64,000 nt of DNA from JALZCH01 sp036400075 (GTDB taxonomy: Bacteria > Acidobacteriota > Blastocatellia > Pyrinomonadales > Pyrinomonadaceae). The notes beneath the pieces were generated by a model. That model saw nothing but the letters and a program-made list of their open reading frames with translations, was not told the DNA's origin and ran no database searches. The stretch spans positions 43,824-107,823 of the forward strand of contig DASWLV010000016.1 in assembly GCA_036400075.1 (NCBI GenBank), written 5' to 3'. The translations under genes and the position numbers were made by a program. Below are positions 45,620-54,261 of this stretch, piece after piece. How positions within the stretch are numbered: position 1 is the stretch's first letter; each line of letters opens with the position of its first letter.

Positions 45620-45669
45620 TACGAAGTCTTTCGTATTGAAGTTATACGAAGGTTTTCGTAGTTGTCAAG
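45620..45669 (-). promoter_or_regulatory. Promoter with tandem operator palindromes
   Basis: On the minus strand TTGACA (45669-45664), a 16-base spacer and TATAAC form a near-consensus sigma-70 promoter. The spacer contains the palindrome TACGAAAACCTTCGTA (45645-45660). A second, TACGAAAGACTTCGTA (45620-45635), lies between the -10 and the start codon, 25 bases centre to centre. This layout is typical of dimeric repressors such as the BlaI/MecI type. The repressor is not identified here. Confidence 0.7.
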
Positions 45670-45955
45670 ATAAATATCAATAACGGCTTCGGATTGTGTG
45701 TGGCTTACACTCAACATCAATACCGCCTGCCATACTGAGTTGTTCGATTCAATCCGCACACCTACTTATAAAACGCTCTAAACACGGATTTCTTTACGAC
45801 AATTCAAAATTTATTCATAAACGAGCCTGTTGTAATGACGTATCAGTGACTTTACGATGACTTTATTATTCTTCCGCAAATTTCGCCGATTTAATGTAAT
45901 AAGAGACGGTTTGGCGGTGTTACTATTATGAAAAAACGCGAGCCGTAATTAGCAA

Positions 45956-47899
45956 GTGAACTCTGCTGCCCCGACAAAAGAAAATCTCTATTATTTCGAC
46001 GACGTAACGGTTGACGGAGAAAATTTCCGCGTGTGGAAAAACGGGCGCGAAGTTATCCTGACGCCGCGCGCTTTTGATGTTTTGATTTTTTTGCTGCAAA
46101 GCGGCGGTCGCGTTGTCGAGAAAAAAGAGCTTTTTGACTCGGTTTGGAAGAATACTTTTGTCAGCGATAATGCTTTGACGAAAATCATCCGAGAAATCCG
46201 GCAGGCGATTAATGACGACGCGAGTAAGCCGCGCTATATTGAAACCGTTCCCAAACGCGGTTATCGCTTTATCGGCGAAATCGAAGAAAAATCCAATCAA
46301 ATCGCTCTGGAAATCGGAGAAACTCGCGGCGAGCAAATCGCAGTTGAAGAAGAGGATAAACCAGGCGAAAAAACTGTCGGCTTGAAACGCCAAATATCTT
46401 CGCCGCGTTTCGCTTTTTCAAAAACCGTTTTAGCTTTGTCAGTTGTCGGTTTGATTTCAATTTCGGCTCTCGTCGGATGGCTGCTGTTTAGTCAAAAACC
46501 AGCGAAAACACCGCGTTCACCGATTCGTTCAATCGCCGTTCTGCCGTTTAAACCTTTGAACGCCGATAGCCGGGACGAATCGCTTGAGATGGGAATGGCT
46601 GAAACGCTAACCACCAGACTGAGCAATCTCCGGCAATTAGTCGTGCGACCGATTAGCGCAGTACGTAAATACGCTGATCTTCAGCAAGACCCGGTTAAAG
46701 CAGGTCAGGAGATACAAGTTGAAGCCGTCTTGGACGGCAGTATTCAGAAAGCCGGTGAGCGGATCAGAGTAACCGCGCGATTGCTCGACGTTCGCAACGG
46801 CGCGCCCTTATGGGCTGAACAGTTTGACGAAAATTTCACCGACATTTTTAAGGTTCAGGACTCGATTGCGGAACGCATAACAAATGCGCTAACGCTTCAG
46901 CTAAGCAGGCAGGAGAGAGAACAGTTAGCCAAGCATTACACGGATAACCCGGAAGCCTACGAGCTTTATTTGCAAGGTCAATATCTATATCACAGGAGAC
47001 CGGAGAACTGGCTGAGGAAAAGTCTTTCGTATTATCAGCAAGCGCTGGAAAAAGACCCGAATTTTGCTCTCGCTCACGTCTGGAGCGCGGAATGTTACAT
47101 AACGCTCAGCCAAAACAAAATTCTGGCACCGGAAGTCGTCCCGAAAGCGAAAGAGAGCGTGACGAAAGCTTTAGCCTTAGACGATAATCTGGCTGAGGCG
47201 CATAACGTGCTGGCTGAGATAAAATATCAATTTGAATATGACTGGACGGGAGCAGAGAAAGATTTTCAAAGGGCAATCGAATTGAACCCGAACGTCGTGG
47301 CGATACGAATGGGCTACGGCTGGTTTCTGATGACCGCCGGACGTTTCGGCGAGGCAAGAACCGAGATGGAAAAAGCGCAGGAACTCGACCCGAACTCGCT
47401 CTTCGTCCGCCGTGTCAGAGCGCAGCTTTTATACTTCGCGCGGCAGAATGATCAAGCCATCGAAGACTTCCAAAAAATTATCGCCGTCGAGCCAAAATTC
47501 AGTCTCGCTTATTTGCATCTGGCTTATCTCTACGAACAAAAACAGATGTATGCCGAAGCCATCGAAGCGTGGCTAAAAACACAGAGCCTTGAGGGCGCGC
47601 CACCCGAAAAAATAGAAGAGATGCGCGGGATTTTCAGAACATCGGGATGGCAGGGCTTTCTTCGCAAACTGCTTGAAGGGGCTGAAGAAAGAAATAAAAC
47701 CAAGCCCGTATCGCCCTTAACATTTGCCGGTATCTACGTGCGGCTGGGACAAAAAGATATGGCTTTCGCCTGTCTGGAAAAGGCTCTCGACGAACGCGAT
47801 CCTTCCATCGTCCAGCTTAAAATCGAGCCGATCTACGACACTCTGCGCGACGACCCGCGATACGCCGAATTAGTTCGCAAGATCGGTTTGCAGCCGTGA
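45956..47899 (+). CDS. CadC-type winged-helix / TPR transcriptional regulator
   Basis: 647 residues starting with GTG. Residues of about 8-105 form the OmpR/CadC winged helix (ILTPRAFDVLIFLLQSGGRV, ALTKIIREIRQAINDD, YIETVPKRGYRFIGEI). A single membrane helix lies at about 160-180 (ALSVVGLISISALVGWLL). The SIAVLPFKPL domain of adenylate-cyclase-TPR proteins follows, then TPR repeats to the end. Likely a membrane-bound one-component regulator sensing the periplasm. Targets unknown. The preceding 290 bases show no other gene. Confidence 0.9.
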   Translation: MNSAAPTKENLYYFDDVTVDGENFRVWKNGREVILTPRAFDVLIFLLQSGGRVVEKKELFDSVWKNTFVSDNALTKIIREIRQAINDDASKPRYIETVPKRGYRFIGEIEEKSNQIALEIGETRGEQIAVEEEDKPGEKTVGLKRQISSPRFAFSKTVLALSVVGLISISALVGWLLFSQKPAKTPRSPIRSIAVLPFKPLNADSRDESLEMGMAETLTTRLSNLRQLVVRPISAVRKYADLQQDPVKAGQEIQVEAVLDGSIQKAGERIRVTARLLDVRNGAPLWAEQFDENFTDIFKVQDSIAERITNALTLQLSRQEREQLAKHYTDNPEAYELYLQGQYLYHRRPENWLRKSLSYYQQALEKDPNFALAHVWSAECYITLSQNKILAPEVVPKAKESVTKALALDDNLAEAHNVLAEIKYQFEYDWTGAEKDFQRAIELNPNVVAIRMGYGWFLMTAGRFGEARTEMEKAQELDPNSLFVRRVRAQLLYFARQNDQAIEDFQKIIAVEPKFSLAYLHLAYLYEQKQMYAEAIEAWLKTQSLEGAPPEKIEEMRGIFRTSGWQGFLRKLLEGAEERNKTKPVSPLTFAGIYVRLGQKDMAFACLEKALDERDPSIVQLKIEPIYDTLRDDPRYAELVRKIGLQP

Positions 47900-47920
47900 A
47901 TGTATCTAAGCTGTATAGAT

Positions 47921-48010
47921 AGCCGCGAACAAGCAGAAGGAACACGAAAGAAGAAAAGATAAAGATAAATCTGGTTTCTTATTCGTATTCTTTCATGCTT
48001 GTTCGCGGCT
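47921..48010. repeat. 90-bp intergenic hairpin
   Basis: AGCCGCGAACAAGC (47921-47934) pairs with GCTTGTTCGCGGCT (47997-48010). The interior has further partial pairing of GAAAGAAG with CTTTC/TTTCTT. Lies between the winged-helix/TPR gene and the oxidoreductase. No T run, so more likely a repeat element than a terminator. Confidence 0.75.
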
Positions 48011-48036
48011 AAAGTTTTCTGTGACAAAATAATTTT

Positions 48037-49608
48037 ATGACAGAAACTTATGATGTCGCCGTCATCGGGGGCGGGCATAACGGCTTAACGTGCGCTTGTT
48101 ATCTGGCGAAAGCCGGTTTGAAAGTCGTAGTTTTGGAGCGGCGGCACATTGTCGGCGGCGCGGTTTGCACCGAGGACGATTTGATTCCGGGCTACAAAAT
48201 TGATGTCGGTTCGTCGGCGCATATTATGATTCATTTGACGCCCGTTGTGCGTGAGCTTGAGCTTGAAAAATTCGGTTTGAAATATATTGACTGCGACCCG
48301 TTCGCGTTTGCGCCGATGCCGGACGGAAAGAACGCGATTTATTTCTGGAAAGACGTTGATAAAACCTGCGAATCAATTGCCAAAGTCTCGCCGGAAGACG
48401 CCGACCGTTATAAAAAATTCGTGACCGAGTGGGAAAAATTAAACGAAGGCGTTTTTGAAGCGTTTTTGAAACCGCCGACCGTTTTTAATCTCGGTCGGCA
48501 CATGATTTTCGGGACGAAATCGAAAAATCCGGCGGATATGGTGCGGAAATTAATGACGAGCTACGGCGCGCTCGTCCGCGAAACTTTCCGGCACGAAGGC
48601 TTGCGCGCGGCAATGGCTTGGCTCGCGGCGCAATCGGGACCGCCGCCGACAGCAATGGCGAGCGGCGATTTTCTCGGCTGGCATTCGATGATTCATAAAA
48701 GCGGCGTCAAGCGTCCCGAAGGCGGTTCGGGCGCTTTAACGCAAGCGATGGCGCGATGTTTGGAACATCACGGCGGCGAGATTTTATTAAACGCCGAAGT
48801 CGCCAAAATCGAAGTCGCAAACAATGAAACCGGCGGAATAATTCTGCAAAACGGCAAGCGCATCGAAGCCCGGCGCATTGTCTCGAACGCGCACGTTCAC
48901 ACGCTCTTTTTAAAATTAATCGGAAAAGAAAATCTGCCCGCAGGTCTTGCGGAAAGAATCGAAAACGTCCGCATCGGCAACGGGTTCGGAATGATCGTCC
49001 GTTGCGCCGTTTCGGAATTGCCCGATTATTTAAGCGCGCCAAACGGCGGAAAATCGAGCGATTGTCATCACGGTTTGCAGCTTTTGTGTCCTTCGATGGA
49101 TTATCTCGAAAAATCTTACGCCGATTATCTCAACGGCATTCCGTCCAGAAATCCGGGCGCTCTCGCAATGACTTTTTCGAGCGTTGACCCGACGCTTGCG
49201 CCCGCAGGCAAACACACGCTTTTTATCTGGGGGCAATATTACCCTTATGAACTGGCAAACGGCGAGAGTTGGGAAAACATTCAGGAACGCGAAGCCGATA
49301 AACTGATTGAAGTTGTCAACACTTATGCGCCCAACGTCAAAAACTCAATCATTGACCGCTTCATCCAATCGCCGCTTGATTTGGAGCAGCGTCTTGGATT
49401 ATTGCGCGGCAACGTGATGCACGTCGAAATGGATTTCGACCAGATGTTTCTGTTTCGCCCGCTGCCGGAAATGTCGCAATACAAAACGCCGATTAAAAAT
49501 CTCTATCTGACTGGTGCTTCAACTCATCCGGGCGGCGGAGTTTTCGCCGCTTCAGGCTATAATACGGCGAAAGTCGTTTTACGGGATGTAAAGGGCGGTT
49601 GGTTTTAA
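48037..49608 (+). CDS. Phytoene-desaturase-like FAD/NAD(P) oxidoreductase (CrtI/PYROXD2 family)
   Basis: 523 residues. N-terminal dinucleotide motif DVAVIGGGHNGLTCACYLAK with LKVVVLERRHIVGG. The C-terminal FAD signature NLYLTGASTHPGGGVFAASG and NTAKVVLRD are both intact. It belongs to the large desaturase/isomerase superfamily, and a carotenoid role cannot be proved because no carotenoid genes are nearby. A broken copy of its first codons lies at 44695. Confidence 0.88.
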   Translation: MTETYDVAVIGGGHNGLTCACYLAKAGLKVVVLERRHIVGGAVCTEDDLIPGYKIDVGSSAHIMIHLTPVVRELELEKFGLKYIDCDPFAFAPMPDGKNAIYFWKDVDKTCESIAKVSPEDADRYKKFVTEWEKLNEGVFEAFLKPPTVFNLGRHMIFGTKSKNPADMVRKLMTSYGALVRETFRHEGLRAAMAWLAAQSGPPPTAMASGDFLGWHSMIHKSGVKRPEGGSGALTQAMARCLEHHGGEILLNAEVAKIEVANNETGGIILQNGKRIEARRIVSNAHVHTLFLKLIGKENLPAGLAERIENVRIGNGFGMIVRCAVSELPDYLSAPNGGKSSDCHHGLQLLCPSMDYLEKSYADYLNGIPSRNPGALAMTFSSVDPTLAPAGKHTLFIWGQYYPYELANGESWENIQEREADKLIEVVNTYAPNVKNSIIDRFIQSPLDLEQRLGLLRGNVMHVEMDFDQMFLFRPLPEMSQYKTPIKNLYLTGASTHPGGGVFAASGYNTAKVVLRDVKGGWF

Positions 49609-49669
49609 TTTTTATACTTTTGAAGACAAAACAATATTCTTTTCGCGAATTAGTAAATTTTTGTCACTT

Positions 49670-50245
49670 ATGAATATTCTTGTCGCGCGCACTGGTGATG
49701 AAATTGCGTTCGCTTACGAAAAACTTTCTGCCGCGACGGAATTAGGCTGCGACACGGAGACTTCAGGATTGAGCGCGCGGCGCGGGCGGATGCTTTCGGT
49801 GCAGTTTTCTGACGGCGCATTTTCGGTTCTCGTTCCGACCAGCGAAGGCATCGGGCTTGGGAAACTCGCCGACATTTTAGAAAATCCGTCAATCACGAAA
49901 ATCTTTCACAACGCCAAATTCGATCTCGAATTTTTGCGCGAAAACGGTTTTTATACGCAAAACGTTTTCGATACGATGCTCGCCGAAAAAGTCCTGACGC
50001 GCGGCGCAGACCAATCATGTTCTTTAGCCGAAACTCTGTATCGCTATTTTGCGGTTGATTTGGACAAATCGCACCGCGCGACATTTACGAATAAATCCTG
50101 GAACGGCGTTTGGACGCCCGAACTGGTCGAATACGCTTTGAGCGATGTCGTTTATTTGCCGGAACTAAAACGGCGGCAGCAACTTTGGCTCGAACGCTTA
50201 AATCTCGGTGCGAATTACGAAAAAATGATTGCCAGACTTTTTTAG
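49670..50245 (+). CDS. Ribonuclease D-like 3'-5' exonuclease
   Basis: 191 residues with the DEDDy exonuclease motifs: LGCDTETSGLSARRGRMLSV (D-x-E), IFHNAKFDLEFLRENGF (second Asp) and VEYALSDVVYLPELKRRQ (Y-x3-D). There is no HRDC domain, which full-length RNase D has, so it is the short single-domain form. Likely trims structured RNA or DNA 3' ends. Eleven bases before truA, so probably cotranscribed. Confidence 0.85.
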   Translation: MNILVARTGDEIAFAYEKLSAATELGCDTETSGLSARRGRMLSVQFSDGAFSVLVPTSEGIGLGKLADILENPSITKIFHNAKFDLEFLRENGFYTQNVFDTMLAEKVLTRGADQSCSLAETLYRYFAVDLDKSHRATFTNKSWNGVWTPELVEYALSDVVYLPELKRRQQLWLERLNLGANYEKMIARLF

Positions 50246-50256
50246 ATTGATTGAAT

Positions 50257-51042
50257 ATGCAGGCTTTTAAATTATTAATCGAATACGAAGGCACACGCTA
50301 TCGAGGCTGGCAAAAACAGCCGAATGCGCGAACCGTGCAGGGCGAATTGCTGAAAGCGGCTGGAACGGTTTTTCAGGGAAAAGTCGAAATCGGCGGTTCG
50401 GGAAGAACTGACGCGGGCGTTCACGCGCTCGCGCAAGTCGCTCATTTAAAAGTCGTTTCCTCCGGCAAACCGTTTCCGCCGAGAATCGTCCAGAAGCAAT
50501 TAAACGAGCTTTTGCCGAGCGATATAAACATTCTGCAAGTGCAAAATGAATATCCTCAGTTTCACGCTCGCCACGATGCGGTCGCCCGGTATTATCTCTA
50601 TCAAATCTGCACCAGAAGAACCGCCTTCGGAAAGCCTTATGTTTGGTGGGTACGAGACAAACTAGATGTTGCGCTGATGTCGCAAGCCTGCCGGATGCTG
50701 ATCGGCAGAGGAAATTTTCGCTCTTTTTGCGAGGAAGAAGAACGGCAGAAATCAACAATTGTACAAGTTGACGCGGCGGAGCTTGCAGTGTCGGGGAGCT
50801 TGATTTTATTCAGAATCGGCGCAAGCCATTTTTTGTGGAAAATGGTTCGCCGAATCGTCGGAGTGCTGGTCGAAATCGGGCGCGGAAACATCACAATTTC
50901 TCGTTTTCAAAAACTTCTGACCGAACATTCAAACGAACCTGCCGCGCTGACCGCTCCGCCTTCGGGCTTATTTCTCGAACACGTTCTTTACAAAAACGAC
51001 GCGCCGCCGAAAGAGCTTAAACCGTTCTTCCCGATTAGCTAA
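50257..51042 (+). CDS. truA: tRNA pseudouridine(38-40) synthase
   Basis: Modifies the anticodon stem-loop of tRNAs. 261 residues starting MQAFKLLIEYEGTRYRGWQ. The catalytic Asp is in GGSGRTDAGVHALAQVAHL, followed by ARYYLYQICTRR, NFRSFCEEEE and the C-terminal FRIGASHFLWKMVRRIVGVL. Complete and normal length. Last core gene before the defence island. Confidence 0.95.
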   Translation: MQAFKLLIEYEGTRYRGWQKQPNARTVQGELLKAAGTVFQGKVEIGGSGRTDAGVHALAQVAHLKVVSSGKPFPPRIVQKQLNELLPSDINILQVQNEYPQFHARHDAVARYYLYQICTRRTAFGKPYVWWVRDKLDVALMSQACRMLIGRGNFRSFCEEEERQKSTIVQVDAAELAVSGSLILFRIGASHFLWKMVRRIVGVLVEIGRGNITISRFQKLLTEHSNEPAALTAPPSGLFLEHVLYKNDAPPKELKPFFPIS

Positions 51043-51084
51043 AACCTGACGGAAAGCATTTAATTTGAGGCGTTTAATTAATAT

Positions 51085-52587
51085 CTACACTTTACCTTTT
51101 TCGCGCCAAAATTGGCGCACTCGCAGTTTTTGCGCGCCGCTTTTTTCGCGGTCAAAAGATTTGCCTACGGCGTATGCGGCGGGCGGATTGGCGACCTCCG
51201 ACGAAAGAGCTTTTGCCTGCTGCGCGGAAAGACCGAAAGCATTTTGCAGGAATTTGGTTGCGCCCGCATTTGACTGCAAAAGAAAAATAAATTCGAGTAA
51301 TTCGGAAAAATCAAAATCGTCCTGATTGTAATCGTCAGGCGATTGCGACATCAGGAAAACGGACGCGCCTTTGCTGCGGATTTCGCGGATTAGTCTTTCC
51401 AGAATGGCGTTGCGCTTTTTGTCTTTGAGGAAATGATGCGCTTCGTCAATGACGATAATCGTCCGCATTTCTCTGATGCCGTCCGCAAGGGCAGAATCCG
51501 GCATCGCCATCAATTCGCGGTAAACGGCGGTTAAAACAAGGCAAACCGTCAATTCGCGCAAAACCGTCAAACCGTGTAAATCAACAATCAAGGTTTTATC
51601 GGTCAAACTAGACCACAGATTCGAGGCGCGGGCGGCGGAGAAAATTCTAAAATCGGTGAGCTGCCGCATCACTTCGGTCAGCGTATCGAGCTTGCGATTG
51701 TTCGCGGCGTAGTCGTATTCGATTTCCTGACGGACAATCTCAAAATCTGGAAACGGCGGATTTTCACCCTGCCGCGCTTCAAAACCGCGCATAATCGCGT
51801 CGTAAAGAAGCTGCGCCTGCACGGTTCCCAAACGCTTTTCGACATCCCGAATCAAATCGGCAAACTCCTGCGCGGCGACTCTGACAGCGGTTTCGCTGTT
51901 CGCGTTAACGCGCGAAAAAGGATTGACCGGCAAGCTCTCTTCAGGCAAAGGCACGACTTCCGCCTGCGTCGCTGCGACAAAATCGGCGTCGTCCGCCACG
52001 TCGCCTTTGGCGTAATCGAAAAAGATGAAATTGACTTTAAATTCGGATTGCAGGCGAATCTGCGCCAGCAAATCTTTGACAAACTGCGTTTTTCCGCTTC
52101 CGGGTTTGCCCGTCACGGCGAGATAATTGTTGGTCTGGCGATTAAATTCGACGCTGACGGGCTGGTCTGATTCGGCGTTCCAGCCGATTTGCAGATTGAG
52201 AAGTCCGCCAAAAGCTGGAGTCGCGGCAATCTGCGGTGCGGCTTCCTGCGTGCGCTGTTCGAGTCCGCCGCGCGTCAGTTCGACGAGATAATCAACATAA
52301 TCGTCTTCGGATTTAAAACCGCCGATGTCATTGGCGATTAACGCAAAACCGTGGTCAACGTGCGCTTTGAGAAGTCCCAAAAATTCGTCGTCGCTCAAAG
52401 CGCGGTTATGCCTTTGCACAATCAGAGCGCGAAAAAGCGGCGTGTAATCCGTTCCGCCGCCGCTGAAAATCTGCTGCGTATCAATGGCGCGTCCGTCTTC
52501 GCCGCGCAGTTCAAAATCGGGAACGTCGCCCGACAGCAACGAACGCCCGATGGCAAGACGAATCGGCGCGTTTATTTCAAAAGTCAA
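51085..52587 (-). CDS. DndE-like domain fused to HerA/FtsK-type ATPase
   Basis: 500 residues. The first 100 (INAPIRLAIGRSLLSGDVPD, DGRAIDTQQIFSG, FRALIVQRHNRALSDDEF, LKAHVDHGFALIA) follow the pattern of DndE, the small DNA-binding protein of phosphorothioation systems. The rest is a P-loop ATPase of the HerA/FtsK class: Walker A VTGKPGSGKTQFVKDLL, FDYAKGD, NPFSR, Walker B TIIVIDEAHHFL, and an arginine-rich C-terminus. Function by inference: DNA translocation or loading in a Dnd-linked modification or restriction pathway. Intact, on the minus strand, next to truA. The DndE call rests on pattern similarity only. Confidence 0.7.
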   Translation of the reverse strand: MTFEINAPIRLAIGRSLLSGDVPDFELRGEDGRAIDTQQIFSGGGTDYTPLFRALIVQRHNRALSDDEFLGLLKAHVDHGFALIANDIGGFKSEDDYVDYLVELTRGGLEQRTQEAAPQIAATPAFGGLLNLQIGWNAESDQPVSVEFNRQTNNYLAVTGKPGSGKTQFVKDLLAQIRLQSEFKVNFIFFDYAKGDVADDADFVAATQAEVVPLPEESLPVNPFSRVNANSETAVRVAAQEFADLIRDVEKRLGTVQAQLLYDAIMRGFEARQGENPPFPDFEIVRQEIEYDYAANNRKLDTLTEVMRQLTDFRIFSAARASNLWSSLTDKTLIVDLHGLTVLRELTVCLVLTAVYRELMAMPDSALADGIREMRTIIVIDEAHHFLKDKKRNAILERLIREIRSKGASVFLMSQSPDDYNQDDFDFSELLEFIFLLQSNAGATKFLQNAFGLSAQQAKALSSEVANPPAAYAVGKSFDREKSGAQKLRVRQFWREKGKV

Positions 52588-52845
52588 TTTTTATATTAGT
52601 TCGCTTGCATAATATACTCATTTTTGCTAATAATTAAATCTCATTGCTCAGAACCCTATAATTTATATGTTCGCAACTGTAAAAATACACAAACCTAGAC
52701 CGCTCAAACGAGAGTTTAATTCTCACTCGTGTATGTATCTTAGTTTGTAATTCGCAATTATTTCTAATTTAAGGAAACATCACGGGAATCAATTTTCGTG
52801 GTGTTTTTTTATTTATGTTTAATCAACGAAAAAGGAGACTAAATA

Positions 52846-53483
52846 ATGCCGAAAGAAGATAAAGCAAAAGTAAAAATGACAGTAATTCAGTTTGAAACTG
52901 AATCAGATAATGCGACTTTGCAGGAAAATGTCCGTGCGATTACAAACACATTAGCGCGCGCACTTGCGCCTCAGCCTCGTGTTATTCAAGCACCGCCGCA
53001 ATTACCAAACGGAAACGGTAATACTGATAATGGAAAGCAGTCAGAACAAGGTTCATTATTTGACTACACTGATGATGCTGATGCTATTGATGGTGAAGTA
53101 ACACCTGTGGCTTCAAAACCAAAACCAAAAAGCAATGGCGCGCCAAAATACACTGCTCCAAAAGCGATTGACTTAGATTTAACATCCGGTGATACTCCGC
53201 TCAAAGCATTCATAGAGCAGAAGAATCCCGAAGGCGATATTAAGCGTTATTTGGTAATAGCGTATTGGTTCAAAGAGTTTCGTGGTGTCAATGAGATTAC
53301 TAAAGATTAAGCATATACTTGCTACCGATTTATGGGTTGGAGTGATGTGCCTAAAGATGTGAGCGGTCCGTTTCGTGCTATGAAAAAGAAAGAATATGGG
53401 TATATGAATTCCGGTTCTAAAAATGGTTTATACGCAATTAATCACATAGGCGAAAATGTTGTTAATCAAATGGGTTCTAAATA
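52846..53483 (+). pseudogene. Hypothetical gene interrupted by one in-frame stop
   Basis: Starts at the ATG at 52846 with AGGAG nine bases upstream. An N-terminal helical region and a Q/P/N-rich linker lead to a C-terminal winged-helix-like domain (YLVIAYWFKEFRGVNEITKD). At that point a TAA (53308-53310) breaks the frame, which continues perfectly with YTCYRFMGWSDVPKDVSGPF and GLYAINHIGENVVNQMG to TAA at 53483. One base change explains the break. The family is not recognised by name. The truncated 154-residue product would lack half of its C-terminal domain. Confidence 0.75.
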
Positions 53484-53491
53484 AATTTTCT

Positions 53492-54252
53492 ATGAAATTA
53501 GAAGAACTTGTAAATGGTATTTCTAACTTTTCAAATTGGAAAGATGCGGAGAAAATACGTTTCTTTGCGTGGTTTATTCATTCAAAGAAAAATCGTGAAC
53601 GCTTTTCGTCTAAAGACATAAAAGACTGTTATGTGGAACTTGGGTTGAATCAACCTTCATCAATTTCGTCTTTTCTTTATGCAATGGAAAATCGAAAACC
53701 GAAGGAAGTTTTACATAACAGTCAAGGTTATATTTTAGAAAAGCGTGTCAAAGATGACTTTGAAAAAAAATACGGTCAACGTCAAGCATCAATTCAAGTT
53801 GATGCGCTTTTGACAGAATTGACTGATAAAGTTCCTGACCTTGAAGAACGCACTTTTCTGAATGAAACGCTTATTTGCTATAAATGCAAAGCCTTTCGTG
53901 CCGCTATTGTAATGGCTTGGAATTTGGCTTTTGACCATCTTTGCCATTATGTATTAAAGAAGCATCTTGCAAAATTTAATGCACAGTATCCAATTAGATT
54001 TGCAAACTTACATAAAAAAGCGACTATGAAAGTAGTTGTGAGCCGTGATGATTTAACGAATTAAAGGAATTTGAAGTAATTGATATTTGCCGTTCTGCCA
54101 ATATCGTTTCCGGCGGCGTGCATAAAATTCTCAATGAAAAATTAGGTAAGAGAAACACTTATGCTCATCCTTCGGGAATAGTTGTTTCACCACAGACCGC
54201 CGAAGAAGTAATTATTGATTTAGTAAATAACGTGGTTCTAAAACTCGTTTAG
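53492..54252 (+). pseudogene. HEPN-domain (RX4H) protein gene with a -1 frameshift
   Basis: The ATG at 53492 lies eight bases after the previous gene. The N-terminal part is winged-helix-like (IRFFAWFIHSKKNRERFSSK), and the C-terminal part is helical with CYKCKAFRAAIVMAWNLAFD. The frame closes at 54064. One base to the side it continues naturally as LKEFEVIDICRSANIVSGGV and LGKRNTYAHPSGIVVSPQTA to TAG at 54252. The RNTYAH sequence is the RX4H signature of HEPN ribonucleases. The deletion near 54056 removes that active-site segment from the product. Total length 761 bases, one short of a whole number of codons. Confidence 0.75.
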
Positions 54253-54261
54253 TTTGCTACT

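Noticed and set aside
45774..45781. CGCTCTAA as the end of a third full MITE-like copy
   Set aside because: No partner end and no inner stem nearby. A chance 8-mer or an unreadable remnant.
47901..47920. GTATCTAAGCTGTATAG as a fifth island direct repeat
   Set aside because: Only the first eight bases match the 25-bp motif and it is far from the island.
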